From NCBI GenBank assembly GCA_009599575.1, contig VWND01000073.1, positions 248,001 through 312,000 of the forward strand: a stretch of DNA of 64,000 bases. The letters are read 5' to 3'. Below are positions 11,336-21,367 of this stretch, piece after piece. This DNA is from Blumeriella jaapii (Eukaryota; Ascomycota; Leotiomycetes; Helotiales; Drepanopezizaceae). Under the pieces are notes generated by a model, which saw only the letters and a list, made by a program, of their open reading frames with translations, was not told where the DNA came from and did no database searches. A program made the translations under genes and the position numbers. Every line of letters begins with the position of its first letter. Position 1 is the stretch's first letter.

Positions 11336-14300
11336 ATGCCTTCGAAAGTCTCGTCCTATGTCATAGGAATCGACGTCGGTGGTACCAACACAGACAGGCG
11401 AGCCTCCCATCCCTTTCTCTCAGAGGACTATCTAACGAAACCTCCAGTGTCATCCTGCAAAATGACCAAATTCTAGCGTGGCACAAGACGCCGACCACCT
11501 CTGATATACAAGAAGGCGTCGAGCGAGCTATCGCGGCCGTGGTGAGAGGAGCACGCATCCCTTCCAGCCACGTCGGTTCCGTGAAGATTGGCACCACAGT
11601 AAGTTCGCATGCCGAAAGCTCGGTTGCCACGACGGTTTTCCAACACCTCGGTGTGTGGGGGGAGCCAGCGTACCTCTACCCGCCCCGGAAGGATCTCGAA
11701 CGAGAACGAGGCCGTACACCGTCCTATCTGGCGACTGCGTGCCCGTGCCGTGCTGATGCTCGTCGTTCTTAGCAATTCGTCAATGCCGTGCTGGAGCAGG
11801 ACTCGAGCAAGTTGGATCGGGTAGCCATCATTCGATTATGTGGGCCGTACTCGAGGGGGTCGCCGCCTTTCGTGGATTTCCCCCCTAGGTTGAGAAACTT
11901 GGTGGGAGGGCACTTCGGCTACGTGGACGGTGGTTATGAGGGTATGTGCTGACCCAGACGTCACCCTCCAATCAGTGAACAAGGCAAAACGTCTCTGAAG
12001 GCCACCGGAATTGGAAGACTAACATCGAGTCAGTTGACGGGGCTCCTATTCTTCCACTCAATGTTGATCAGCTGAAAGAGCAAGCTTCTATTATCAAATC
12101 GAAGTCCATCACCAGCATAGTGGTCATTGGAATCTATTCTCCTTCCAACCCGACACAGGAAAAGGAGGCTCGCAAGATCCTCGCCAGAGAACTTGGCCCC
12201 GGCTACGACATCTGCTGCTCCTACGCCATCGGTCGATTGGGGTTCCTCGAACGAGAGAATGCCAGCATCTTGAATGCCAGCTTGCGAAGATTCGCAAGGC
12301 ACGTGGTTGATGGGTTCCGATATGCTGTTCAGAACATGGGCAGGTGCAATTTGTATATTACCTTAAACGATGGGACATTGTGCAAGGCCTCGACCGCTGC
12401 CGAGTATCCCGTGAGGTGCTTCTCTTCTGGACCGACGAACAGTGCGAGGGGTGCAGCGCTGCTCGCCAAGCTTGAGACTTCGGACGACTTGGATGACAGA
12501 GAGGTTCTTGTTGTTGACGTTGGGGGGTACGACGAATACGCTTCACCCACTTCCAACGCTGACGTGATGTAGCACCACCACGGATATTTGTGCTTTGCTG
12601 AAAAATGGATATCCCAGGCAGTCCGCAGCCTTTGTCAAGATTGCTGGTGTGAGGACGAACTTCACCATCCCGGACGTCAAGAGCATTGCGTTGGGCGGCG
12701 GGTCACTCGTCAGGACGACGGGCAGCCGGACCTCAGTTGGGCCCGACTCGGTTGGAGCGAGGCTCGAGAAGGAGGCGGTTTCGTCTGGTGGCAGGACATT
12801 AACGGTAAGACATGGAGAACAGTTGCGATGCGAGTAACCTGGTCAGACTTGGACGTTCACAGACTCGGATCCGACATTCATTTCAAACCCCCTTACCTCG
12901 GACGAGTTGCGCTGATGATAATACTCAGACAACGGATCTCGTACTGGAGAACGCGTTCACTGATGGTCGAGTGTCTCCCGAAGTCAAACGATCTGCTCGA
13001 CTAGAGATTTCACGAGCTCTCGAGGAAGCCATCGACATCGTGAAAACGAAGCAGGGTGACGCAAAGGTAATCCTCGTCGGCGGTGGAAGTATCATTATCC
13101 CGGACCGTATTTCAGGCGTCAGGGAAGTGATCAGACCGAGATACTTGGAAGTAGCAAACGCAGTAGGAGCTGCGGCAAGTCTCCAGCTCAAGATTCGAAG
13201 TTCTTTCGTCTAATTCGAGGTAGATTGGCAAAATAAGCGGATCCGTAGATACGACAGTCGTCCCAGGAGCGCAAGGCATCGAGAAGGAGATCGAAAGCGC
13301 CAAAGCGCTTGCGGTCAAGCGATGCGTGGCCGCGGGTGGCAATAGCAAGACAATTGAGGTAGTGGAAATCGACGCCATTCCGATTTCGTACGTTACAAAT
13401 GGTGCCACTCGGCTCTTGGTCAGGGTTGTAGGGGACTTAGTGGATGGGTACGAGGAAGAGCTTGATGAGGTGGGCAGCGGGACGTTTCGAAAACCAAGAC
13501 TGCTGCCAAATGGCATATCAGACGAGAACTGGGCGACCTCGAAAGGCTCGTCCTACGAGATTGTAGACCGTGTTGACCTTGAGTCGTATAGACCTAGAAT
13601 TGAGGGGGACCTGTGGTACCTGTCGGAGCTAGATCTTCAATTCCTCCAGGATGGAACGGGAGTCTTGGGAGTTGGAAGCTGTGGAGAGCCATATCCTGCG
13701 TACATATCATGCTTGTCTGCTCTCCGGGATGGCGAGGAGATCACTATCAGACGGCAAGATACTCTTCCTGACGAAGCCGTTGTGCTCGTTGCTGGGTTTA
13801 TGGTGAGATATGCCGGTCTTTCCGGAGCACGAAAAAAAAACACAATCGCTTACTGGTCGTGCAGGGCTCGCCAACGGTGTATCTGGAACGGATACCAGGC
13901 CTGAACGAGTAAGACTCTGCCGCAAATCATGCAAAACCTTGCTAACAGCCTCATCAGAGTCACCGATGCTATGATAGGCGTCATGAAGATGACTGGCATG
14001 AGCGAGTTCGACGCCGTATTGCCGAATGAGATTGGCGGCATGAACGCCTTCGAGGCCCTCCTGGCAGCCAACCGATTCAAGAAAAGCGCACTCGACAGCG
14101 ACCTAGTAGCTAGAGCGTATCCGATGATATGGCAAACAGTGCGGTGTCTAAAGGACGTCCCTGTCGCCCCCGCCGCAGTTGCCGACGGTCTCGGAAACAT
14201 ACAGGTGAGTTCTCATCCTCCCAAGCAGCCTGCACCATCTAAACATCCCAGATCTTCCGAGACCCTGCCGACAACCTCGAGGCAGAAGTCCTGATGCGAG

Positions 14301-14923
14301 ACGCCTGCACGAGTCTCGGCTCTCTCTCCGGCATGTGCGTCAAGCCCGTCTACGGCCGCGAAGCCAGGACACTCCCCCAGAACAGCTTCTCGCACGCCTG
14401 GACGATCGGCCGCGCCATCGCCCTCTCCCGCTCGCGCAAGCAAGACCCCGTAATCTCGCTCCTCGAATCCGAGCACGGCGTCCTTCTCTACACGGGCAAG
14501 ATCGTCGCCGTGACGCGACACGTCGCCGAAGGCTTCACGCGCGGCAGCGTGCTGCTCGCGCCGTCTTCCTCCTCCTCCTCCTCTTCGGAGCCCGCCCGCA
14601 GCTCCCTCCTCGTCGACTTCGAGAACGAGAACCTCAGCGCCGTGCGCGCGCCCGGCGCGCCCGACCGCGTTCTGGCTGTGTGCCCCGACCTCATCACCTT
14701 CCTCGACAAGGCGAACGGCGCGCCCCTGGGCATCTCGGACTACAAGTACGGGCTGCGGGTCAGCGTCATCGCGCTGCGGGCGCCGCCCATGTGGACCACG
14801 GAGCGCGGGCTGGCGATGGGCGGGCCGAAGGCCTTCGGCCTGGACGTGGAGTACCAGGGCGTGAGCGTGGGCGAGTACGAGCCGCCGAAGAGCGTGTGGG
14901 AGATGTTTGGGGAAGAGGCGTGA
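11336..14923 (+). CDS. Hydantoinase/oxoprolinase A-DUF917 fusion protein
   Basis: Predicted 964-aa cytosolic enzyme in ten exons: 11336-11397, 11448-11598, 11773-11941, 12034-12526, 12573-12804, 12929-13174, 13224-13802, 13865-13908, 13958-14204 and 14252-14923. Every junction keeps phase. The N-terminus carries the family's phosphate-binding GIDVGGTNTDS (residues 11-21). A second VDVGGTTTDI near residue 290 marks the Hydantoinase_A domain. From about residue 600 the protein matches the DUF917 type (VAGFMGSPTVYLER, NEIGGMNA). The family performs ATP-dependent ring opening of hydantoin or oxoproline-like amides; the substrate cannot be read here. Two introns (11398-11447 and 13175-13223) have GC donors (CAG|GCGAGC and GCG|GCAAGT). 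The S-rich stretch in the last exon (TCC repeats near 14565-14590) is an insertion-type loop. Confidence 0.9.
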
Positions 14924-15935
14924 CGCGGGCCCGGAGAGGTGATGAGTGACGATGTGATGATTGTACGTTGCATATCGTGGGATTCGGCGTTTTCAGACCG
15001 GAAGAAGGGGGGCGTGGTGGTTGGTCTCCTTCGATAGATGTTCGGAGGCCCTCTCCGTAGTTCGCAGCATGCATGGACAGCACCTTTCCATCTCAGTCGG
15101 TATACTTACCGGCTGTTGGTATCAGAGGTTGGTGATACAGTAAAGACGATACAGTAAAGACTAGTCTAGAATCGTTGGGTTGAAATCTGTGTGCTTTGCT
15201 ACTCAGTGTGCGAGTACAAGAAGATGGGGTGGTGTTGCTCACACTAGTGTACAGCCACGTGACATTAATATCACCTGACTACCATGTGACCTTTTCTGGG
15301 ATCTTCCTACAAGTTTGGTATGCGATCAGTATGTAATTTTCGTGGGATGGCGTGCCGCTCGATAGTCACGTTATTTTCATGTCACACGACTTCAACGTGA
15401 CCCCTCACAGTGATATCCCTACACCGTCACGTCGTCTGGATTCAAGTGCGAAACAATTGTCCAGGGCTGTTGCGATGAAGCTGGACGAGAAAGGGTCAGA
15501 CGAGAGGTATGCAAATGAATTCACGCCCACATTCCAATCGTTCAAAGTCCAGCCCGTGCTTTGGGTTGATTCGGTAACTCAGGGGCTTCGCTTATTCTGT
15601 TGTTTGTTGCTGCGAAGCTAGAGGAGATCTGACAGTCACGTTGTACAGTACATACATAGGTAGTCGTGTGCGGCATATCTGTTAGATGTTATCAAACGAG
15701 GGCTCGAGACTACGAGAGAGACGTTAAAGTGCAACCGTGTCAGACAATTCTTCCATTGCGTGGAACTGTTTTGGCAACTGCAGAGCAAATGATTGATAAT
15801 GTGTTGGCACGAAGCGAGAGAATATGCGGCATCGAGCACCGACGATACTCCCTACTCGTGTCAATTCTAAGATACATCTATCTATCTCACAAAAGCCCAA
15901 ACAGTCGTGACACATGAGTATAACCCAAGGCTTCT
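14924..15935. other. Convergent intergenic region, no gene recognised
   Basis: Lies between the 3' ends of the hydantoinase gene and the solute-binding gene. It contains the left copy of a long inverted repeat (listed separately) and several CACGTGAC-like words between about 15250 and 15440. No reading frame is convincing. Confidence 0.6.
15114..15362 (+). repeat. Left copy of long inverted repeat
   Basis: Aligned by eye over about 230 bp to the reverse complement of 18962-19187. Shared blocks include AATCGTTGGGTTG, AATCTGTGTGCTTT, CTACTCAGTGTGCGAGT, AAGAAGATGGGGTGG, GCCACGTGAC, TCACCTGAC and GGCGTGCCGCTCG. This copy has an extra direct 14-bp duplication (GATACAGTAAAGAC twice, near 15135-15162). 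The match stops at both ends, so the copy has defined borders. See the findings for the proposed element. Confidence 0.88.
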
Positions 15936-17114
15936 TCAAATGCCATCAATGAGAGGCGACAATCCCTGAGGAGTTCCAATCGCATTCTCAATGAAGAGCC
16001 TGAACCTCTCAACAGACGCCCGGTCGCTCATCCACGCAGCGAAGGCAGTGACGTTAGTCGCTGGCTGCTCCAAAATAGGCTGATAGCCGTCGGCAGGAGC
16101 AACGTCCCTCCTGACCGACCAGATTCCGGCGGATTTCTGGAACCCCTCGGACAGGATCCAGCTGTGCAGTAACTTGGCCGCCTCGGGATGCGGGGCGTCC
16201 TTGGGGATAGCAGCCGTCTGAGTCCACGAGACGAATTTGCCTTCGGCCGGAAGACTCGCTCTGATCGAGGCTTCGCGGCTGACATCGCTGCCGATGGCAA
16301 ACGACGTGATCCATTGGCCCTCAGAGGCCCGGATCAGGGTGAGCGGGGTGGCGGTGCCGCGAACCCACCGTGGGTTCTGGGCGAGAAATTTTTCGAACCA
16401 CTCGTTGCCGTACTGCTTCAAGCTGGGCTAGGGATCAGCCTGGTTCGTCCGGACCGGAGGCGGCACTGTAAAAAGGGATGGCTTACATGAGGTAGAATTG
16501 GAACAGCACCGCGTCGTCGTCGTTGGGGTAGGTGAGCACGATCTTGCCTTGAAATTCTGGCTTCAGGTAGTCCGTGAACTCTTTTGGGGCACTAGTCCCA
16601 TCTTGGAGGTACTTGGTGTCCGTGATACTACCCCAGTTGTAGACGTAGACGCCCGTGTAAGTGCCATCGGCATCTTTGAATTCATCATACACCTCTACCT
16701 CGCGTCAGCGGGTCCTCGGTCTCCAGTCACCTTTTCGTGCTTACCATCGAAGCCAGCAGGCTTGTAAGGTAGAAGAACACCTTCTGTCTTCCATTGGGGA
16801 AAGTTGTGCAGCGTCTGCAAGATGACACTATCGACGGTGACGTTGTTCGCTGCGATCTGCTGGTCGAGGTTGCTGGCGTGGTATTTGCTCAAGTCTACTT
16901 TCAAATCCATTGTGATGCCAGGGAAGGCGGCCTCGAAATTGGCCTTGAAGGAGTCCTGTTGGTCCAGCTCGTCGCCTCCATGCCAAACCGTGATCTTTCC
17001 TCCTTCGGCCAAAGCCGCCTGGTAGATCTCATCGGTCGTACGTGTTTCAACGACCTGGGCGGAAACAAGTGTTGTCACGCCAGTAGCAAGAGCGAGGAGC
17101 ATCGGCGAAAACAT
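15936..17114 (-). CDS. Secreted bacterial-type solute-binding protein (PBP2 fold)
   Basis: Predicted 354 aa from exons 16745-17114, 16487-16694 and 15936-16422, all in phase. The N-terminus is a clear signal peptide (MFSPMLLALATGVTTLVSAQ, cleavage likely before Q20). The mature part resembles the extracellular substrate-binding proteins of bacterial ABC importers of the iron/spermidine type: ITVWHGGDELDQQDSFKANF at the start, LTYPNDDDAVLFQF in the middle and a C-terminal lobe with SWTQTAAIPKDAPHPEAAKL. Fungi have such proteins without the matching importer, so a secreted or wall-associated binding role is inferred; the ligand is unknown. It lies inside an interval bounded by inverted repeats and is followed by a transposase relic. 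Ancient transfer from bacteria is possible, but the introns show it is long domesticated. Confidence 0.85.
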
Positions 17115-18132
17115 GGTGGTAGATTGTACGTGTAGAAAGTCTGGATTCGAGCGGATAAGATTGGGATGTACAGATGTGAGTGTTCTCGTCGGGTCAAGCT
17201 GTCACTTTAAGACCTATTTATCATGATCCCGCGAGAAACAAATCCCTCGTTCGAACGTGGTGGTGTTCGTCGCTACGTTGGCGCCATGCCGTTACGAGTC
17301 CACCATTCTGCAGAGACTTTGTAGAGAAGAGGCCATCCGGGTAAGTGAGCCGGGCCGTTGTGAGGTGAGTACGAGGCGAAGGTCGGCATTTTCCGAAAAA
17401 CAAGAACCGAACGTCCACACTGTTGAGGCATTTAATGAGCGGTGTCTCTCGCCTCCCCGTGGGAATGGGGGCTGGCTGCTTGCTCTGGCTGGCTCTGGCT
17501 GGCTCTGGCTGGCTGGCTCTGGCTGGCTGGGACTGTGCCAGATAGGAAGGTGGGCCGGCTACATAGGTAAGAAGAGAGTCCTGATAGACTTCTATGTCAT
17601 AGAGGTACACTCTGGCAAAGGATGAACTCAACGTGAACCGACGTCCCAAGACAAAGTAAACAACAAGCATGGGGGTCGGTAAGCGTCGGTAACGCCGGAC
17701 GGGCCGTCGTCTTGGCTCGAGAAAAGTTACTTTCAACGACCGACTGCCTGACTGAGAGATTTACACCCCGAATCTAGGAGTTAGGACTTATGGCCAAGAG
17801 ACAAGATAGATCTTGGGTTGGGGGGCAGGCGCCAAAACCCCCAATCCGCTACAGTACAGTGCTGCAAAAACAACCAAATCAACACGAAAAAGAAAGAAGC
17901 GACCAAAGAGCAAAAGATTAAAATAGCAAAACTTCTCTCTAAACCCGCATGTACAGAGGTGCCAATTGCACTTTGAACAAGGGGGTTCTAGACATCCAAC
18001 CTCATTCAGTAGGTGTCCTCCGTTACTCATCAATGCCTACTGGTTCGATTGAAAGCGATAAGCCCCCATCATACAGAAACAGTCAGTACTGTATTATACA
18101 TACAGCACCATTCCGCTCCTAGATGTAAACAA
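17115..18132. other. Upstream region of the solute-binding gene, no gene recognised
   Basis: Should contain the promoter of the solute-binding gene (first few hundred bases). Near 17470-17535 there is a GGCTGGCTCT/GGCTGGCT microsatellite. Base composition becomes AT-richer toward 18 kb. No coding frame is convincing. Confidence 0.55.
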
Positions 18133-18203
18133 GGCGACCTTGGTGAATGATTACGTACGTACAAGTACGTGGACACATGAATATGCGCGTGTGCACCGGA
18201 CCG
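18133..18203 (+). repeat. Inner left arm of inverted repeat flanking the transposase relic
   Basis: Matches the reverse complement of 18896-18974. The innermost 34 bp (from TGGACACATGAATATGCGC at 18170) differ at only about four positions. Outward, both copies keep ...GGTG(G)AATGATT... with small gaps. It lies directly beside the first readable transposase codons at about 18213. Confidence 0.8.
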
Positions 18204-18212
18204 TGACTTGTT

Positions 18213-18780
18213 ACAATCGCCAGATATCTCGAAGTCCTTAACGAATACTTTTATACGATCCTTTACGACGATAGCATTTACATGCAAGATAATGTTTCAA
18301 CTTATACAGCGCTTTTGATTTACCAATGGTTTCGTAATATAAGTATTAAATTAGGGCTTTATTCGCCGGATTTTAACCCGATCGAAAAAAAAAACTTTAA
18401 GTAAAAATAATTGAGCTTAATCAAAGCTATTAGTTATAAAAAACAATAATGCAATACAAAGATTGTTGATAAAAACTGCTTAAAAAGCGTGAAAGCTCTT
18501 GATGTGACGAACCTCATATATTTCCCTTAAGATACAGACAGAGAGCTGAAAGAAAGGAAGCCCAGGGCGAACTATATACACTATGAAACCCCCTGCCCCT
18601 GGCGCTAAGCCGGAACTGTAATGGAAGGCGAACTGCCGAAAGCCGAACAGCCGAAAGCCGAACAGCCGAAAGGCCGGGCCGTTACACTTGAAAGATCAGT
18701 TGTTGAATAAACTAGCGGAGGGCATGCAAAAGAGAGTAAACGCTGTTCAAGCTGCAAACGGGTGGTATATTAAATACTAA
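18213..18780 (+). pseudogene. Decayed Tc1/mariner-type transposase (C-terminal half), split by a solo LTR
   Basis: From 18213 to 18404 one frame reads as the catalytic core of a fungal Tc1-type DDE transposase: YLEVLNEYF..., then YMQDN (second catalytic Asp) and YSPDFNPIEK (third acidic residue in the SPDxNPIE signature), before a stop. Beyond the inserted LTR, 18692-18780 reads the conserved C-terminus (RVNAVQAANGW...KY, stop). Several stops stand where tryptophan is usual, as expected from C-to-T decay by repeat-induced point mutation. The N-terminal half, with the DNA-binding helix-turn-helix and first Asp, is absent. AT content is much higher than in neighbouring genes. Not functional. 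Confidence 0.85.
18503..18686 (-). mobile_element. Solo LTR, 184 bp, with 5-bp target duplication
   Basis: Begins TGTGACG and ends GTTACA on the plus strand, giving the TG...CA ends of an LTR. It is flanked by perfect direct repeats CTTGA at 18498-18502 and 18687-18691. Read on the minus strand it starts TGTAACGGCC, a start common in fungal Ty3-type LTRs, contains a TATATAG box-like word and has an internal CCGAA-CAGCCGAAAG repeat near 18635-18672. No second LTR or internal coding region is present, so it is a solo LTR left by recombination, nested in the transposase relic. The orientation is inferred. Confidence 0.82.
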
Positions 18781-18895
18781 TTGAATTGAATATATTTTCG
18801 ATACTCAGCTTTAATTGAAGCTATCTATATTTAAAATCGAGCTACTAATGGTGGAGTTATAAAGTTGTAAAGGCAGTGGAAAATTGGTGGGGTAA

Positions 18896-19187
18896 CGACC
18901 GATTGCAGACGCGCATATTCATGTGTCCACCCACTGTACTGTAGGTAAGAAATCATTCCACCGAGCGGCACGCCATTTAACGAGCATTACTAGTCGCAAA
19001 CAAAACATGTCGGAATATCCCAGTAGAGGTCACATGGGCGTCAGGTGAGATTAAGGTCACGTGGCATTGCACTAGCGTGCGCAACCCCACCCCATCTTCT
19101 TGCACTCGCACACTGAGTAGAAAAGCACACAGATTACAACCCAACGATTCAAGATTAGTCTCACTGTATCGCCAACCTGTGACACCA
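18896..19187 (-). repeat. Right copy of long inverted repeat
   Basis: The outer part (18962-19187) is the inverted partner of 15114-15362. The inner part (18896-18974) is the inverted partner of 18133-18203. It is therefore the only copy with both halves joined, suggesting it shows the original, uninterrupted terminal repeat of about 290 bp. It begins immediately after the end of the Tc1-like relic (GGTGGGGTAA at about 18885-18895). Confidence 0.85.
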
Positions 19188-19800
19188 ACAAAACACATCC
19201 TGGAATTTCTCACCTTCCAGAAATCTGGGGTAAGCAACCTTAATTCGGGATTGTACTGTACTGTACGTACATAGTTTGTATGTACTACCGAAGTGTATGT
19301 ATAGCGTACTCTAATGGCTGGTACAGTATGTAAGATGTTCTGTGATGGAAAGTCAAGGGAAGCTCTAGCTAGGGAGCTAAGTACAATACCCCTGAAGATC
19401 AACGAAACTCAATTCGAGATTCCTGTAGATCAAAACATTGTACATTCGTACCTTTGCAGCTTTTCAGACATTTCAGACCTACCGTACAAATCTAGAGATA
19501 CTGGAGTGCTGCGCTCCCTCCCTTTTAGATGGTGAATTGTCTTGAATTCAGGGCATTTCGACTCCATTCACCCGTTCAGCACCAGGTTTTCAATCACGAT
19601 GACATCATTCTTTCCGATTGTCGCTAGCTTCCACGTGACGTGTGGAAGTCGAGAGTCTCCCCTTCTTCTATCCTCGATCCGAGAACCAGACTCACCTTTT
19701 CCCGACTCATCTCAACAATACCGCCTTTCTTACCATCAACCTTGAGACATCCCGATCAGCTCCTCCATCTCACAGCTCCTCCGAAAGAAAGCTTACCACC
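19188..19800. other. Promoter/leader region of the mitochondrial-type gene
   Basis: No gene recognised. A TGTACTGTACTGTACGTAC run lies near 19252-19270. The last 160 bases are pyrimidine-rich and contain a CACGTGACG word near 19632, before the start codon in ACCACCATG at 19801. Confidence 0.5.
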
Positions 19801-21039
19801 ATGTTCGCCAGAACTAGCAGCAGAGCTGTCGCTCGCACAGCTCGCGCTCCCTTGCGCTCCCAAGTTCGATTTGCGACGACAAATCAACAAGCAGCTGCAG
19901 CAGGGGGCTCGTCAGGGCTCGTCGGAGGGCTCGCGGGAGGCACGCTGGTTTTCCTTGTACGTCTCCCATTCCTCTCTCATCGTTTTCCGACTAAAAGTAC
20001 ACAGGGAGCCTACGGCTACTATCACTTCTCGGGTGCCAAATCCATCGTCAATGCCGCTTCTACCAGTAAAGCCCAGTTCCAGAAGCTCACTCAAGGCATC
20101 CAAGACAATGCCCCCGAGCCCAACGAAGCCCTCAAGTGGCTGCGATCGACAACTCAACAATACGCCGCCTTGATCCCCGGCGCGAAGGGCTACGTCGACT
20201 CGGCTTTCAACGACCTGGACAAGGTACAAGCCAAACACGGGGACGAGGTTGACAAGATCGTCAGCGAAGCGTACAAGGAGCTGAAGACGGCTACTAAGTC
20301 AGGCATGAGCATGGAGACGGCCGTCAAGACGTGGAACATCCTCGAGAAGACAATGGCGCAACTGGGCGAGCTAGCTAGCGATTCCGCAGGTGAGATCCTG
20401 GACGAGCACCCGCAGCTGAAGGAGAAGCTGGGGGGTGGGCTCGACCAGCTGAAGGGCATGGCGGATTCGTACGGCCCGGAGGCGAAGAAGGAGCTGGATC
20501 AGACGTATCAGCAGATCAAGGACGTTGTCAAGGGCGGCGTCTCTGTGGAGACGATCAGCAAGGTCAAGAAGCTGATCGAGGAGAAGACGCAGAAGGTGAA
20601 GCAACTAGGAGACGAAGCCTGGAAGAAGGGCATGGAGCAAGCTAAGCCGCTGCTGGAGAAGAACCCGCAGGTCAAGGAGTTGGTGGAGAAGAACGCGGAT
20701 GCGTTGAAGCAGGGCAATGCCGGAGAGGTGTTCGCGAAGGTCAAGGATGCCGTCTCATCGGGGAACCTGGATAGCTTGCAAGACTACGTCAAGCAGGCTG
20801 GGGAGAAGGCCAAGAACAGCGGTCTCGGCAAGAACATTGAGCAATACGCGAAGATGATTCCCGGCGGCAGCGAGATCTTGCCGAAGCTGATGAAGCTGCA
20901 GGACGTTGCCAAGACGAGAGGCGAGGATGCCGAGAAGCTGCTGAAGGAGGCATACAAGGAAGTTCAGAGCGTCTTGACGAAGAAGACCGAGGAGCTTGAG
21001 AAGTTGGCGGATGAGGCGAAGAAGGATGCGAAGAAGTAG
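19801..21039 (+). CDS. Mitochondrial-type helical membrane protein, conserved fungal
   Basis: Predicted 396 aa from exons 19801-19956 and 20005-21039. The 48-nt intron is in frame, so a read-through form would keep 16 extra residues, but GTACGT, GACTAAA and CACAG make it a good intron. The N-terminus (MFARTSSRAVARTARAPLRS) is an Arg/Ser-rich, acid-free mitochondrial targeting sequence. A Gly-rich hydrophobic segment follows (GLVGGLAGGTLVFLGAYGYY), the likely membrane anchor. The rest is a long amphipathic helical region rich in Lys/Glu with repeated kEEa/LGDEAWKKG patterns, resembling apolipoprotein-like helices. Related fungal proteins are, as I recall, labelled calcofluor-white-hypersensitive; the molecular role is not established. 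Confidence 0.8.
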   Translation: MFARTSSRAVARTARAPLRSQVRFATTNQQAAAAGGSSGLVGGLAGGTLVFLVRLPFLSHRFPTKSTQGAYGYYHFSGAKSIVNAASTSKAQFQKLTQGIQDNAPEPNEALKWLRSTTQQYAALIPGAKGYVDSAFNDLDKVQAKHGDEVDKIVSEAYKELKTATKSGMSMETAVKTWNILEKTMAQLGELASDSAGEILDEHPQLKEKLGGGLDQLKGMADSYGPEAKKELDQTYQQIKDVVKGGVSVETISKVKKLIEEKTQKVKQLGDEAWKKGMEQAKPLLEKNPQVKELVEKNADALKQGNAGEVFAKVKDAVSSGNLDSLQDYVKQAGEKAKNSGLGKNIEQYAKMIPGGSEILPKLMKLQDVAKTRGEDAEKLLKEAYKEVQSVLTKKTEELEKLADEAKKDAKK

Positions 21040-21294
21040 GTCGTGGTCTACCTACGCATGGGTCAGAAGGGTCACGAGGGTCACGACATTACACAGGACA
21101 CGAAAAGGGCAACAAAAGCGTGGTTGTGTGACGGGTGGTATTGTACACTAGGTAGCCTTTACCTCAGTAAAGCTACCAGGGCATTTTGGGGGTGGTAGGG
21201 ACGAGGCCTATGTTTAGGTCCAAGCCGTAATGCAACACAAATCGAGGCGTAATTCATGACGATCAGCAGTTGGGATGTTCAGCAATCACGCCTC

Positions 21295-21295
<1 letters not shown>

Positions 21296-21334
<39 letters not shown>
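21296..21334. repeat. (CT)n microsatellite
   Basis: About 19 CT units just 3' of the mitochondrial-type gene and close to the convergent end of the next gene. The gene-poor gap between the two stop codons is only about 330 bp. Confidence 0.95.
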
Positions 21335-21338
<4 letters not shown>

Positions 21339-21367
21339 GTTGCTCCCTCCTCCACGAGCCACTCCCC

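Noticed and set aside
13175..13223. GT donor inside GCAAGTCTCC as an alternative to the GC donor
   Set aside because: Using GTCTCC puts the next exon out of frame with an immediate stop, while the GC donor gives AVGAAIGKISGSVD in phase.
18503..18686. MITE or short DNA transposon instead of a solo LTR
   Set aside because: Ends are TG...CA with only three inverted bases and the target duplication is 5 bp, which fits LTR integration better; a MITE would show longer terminal inverted repeats.
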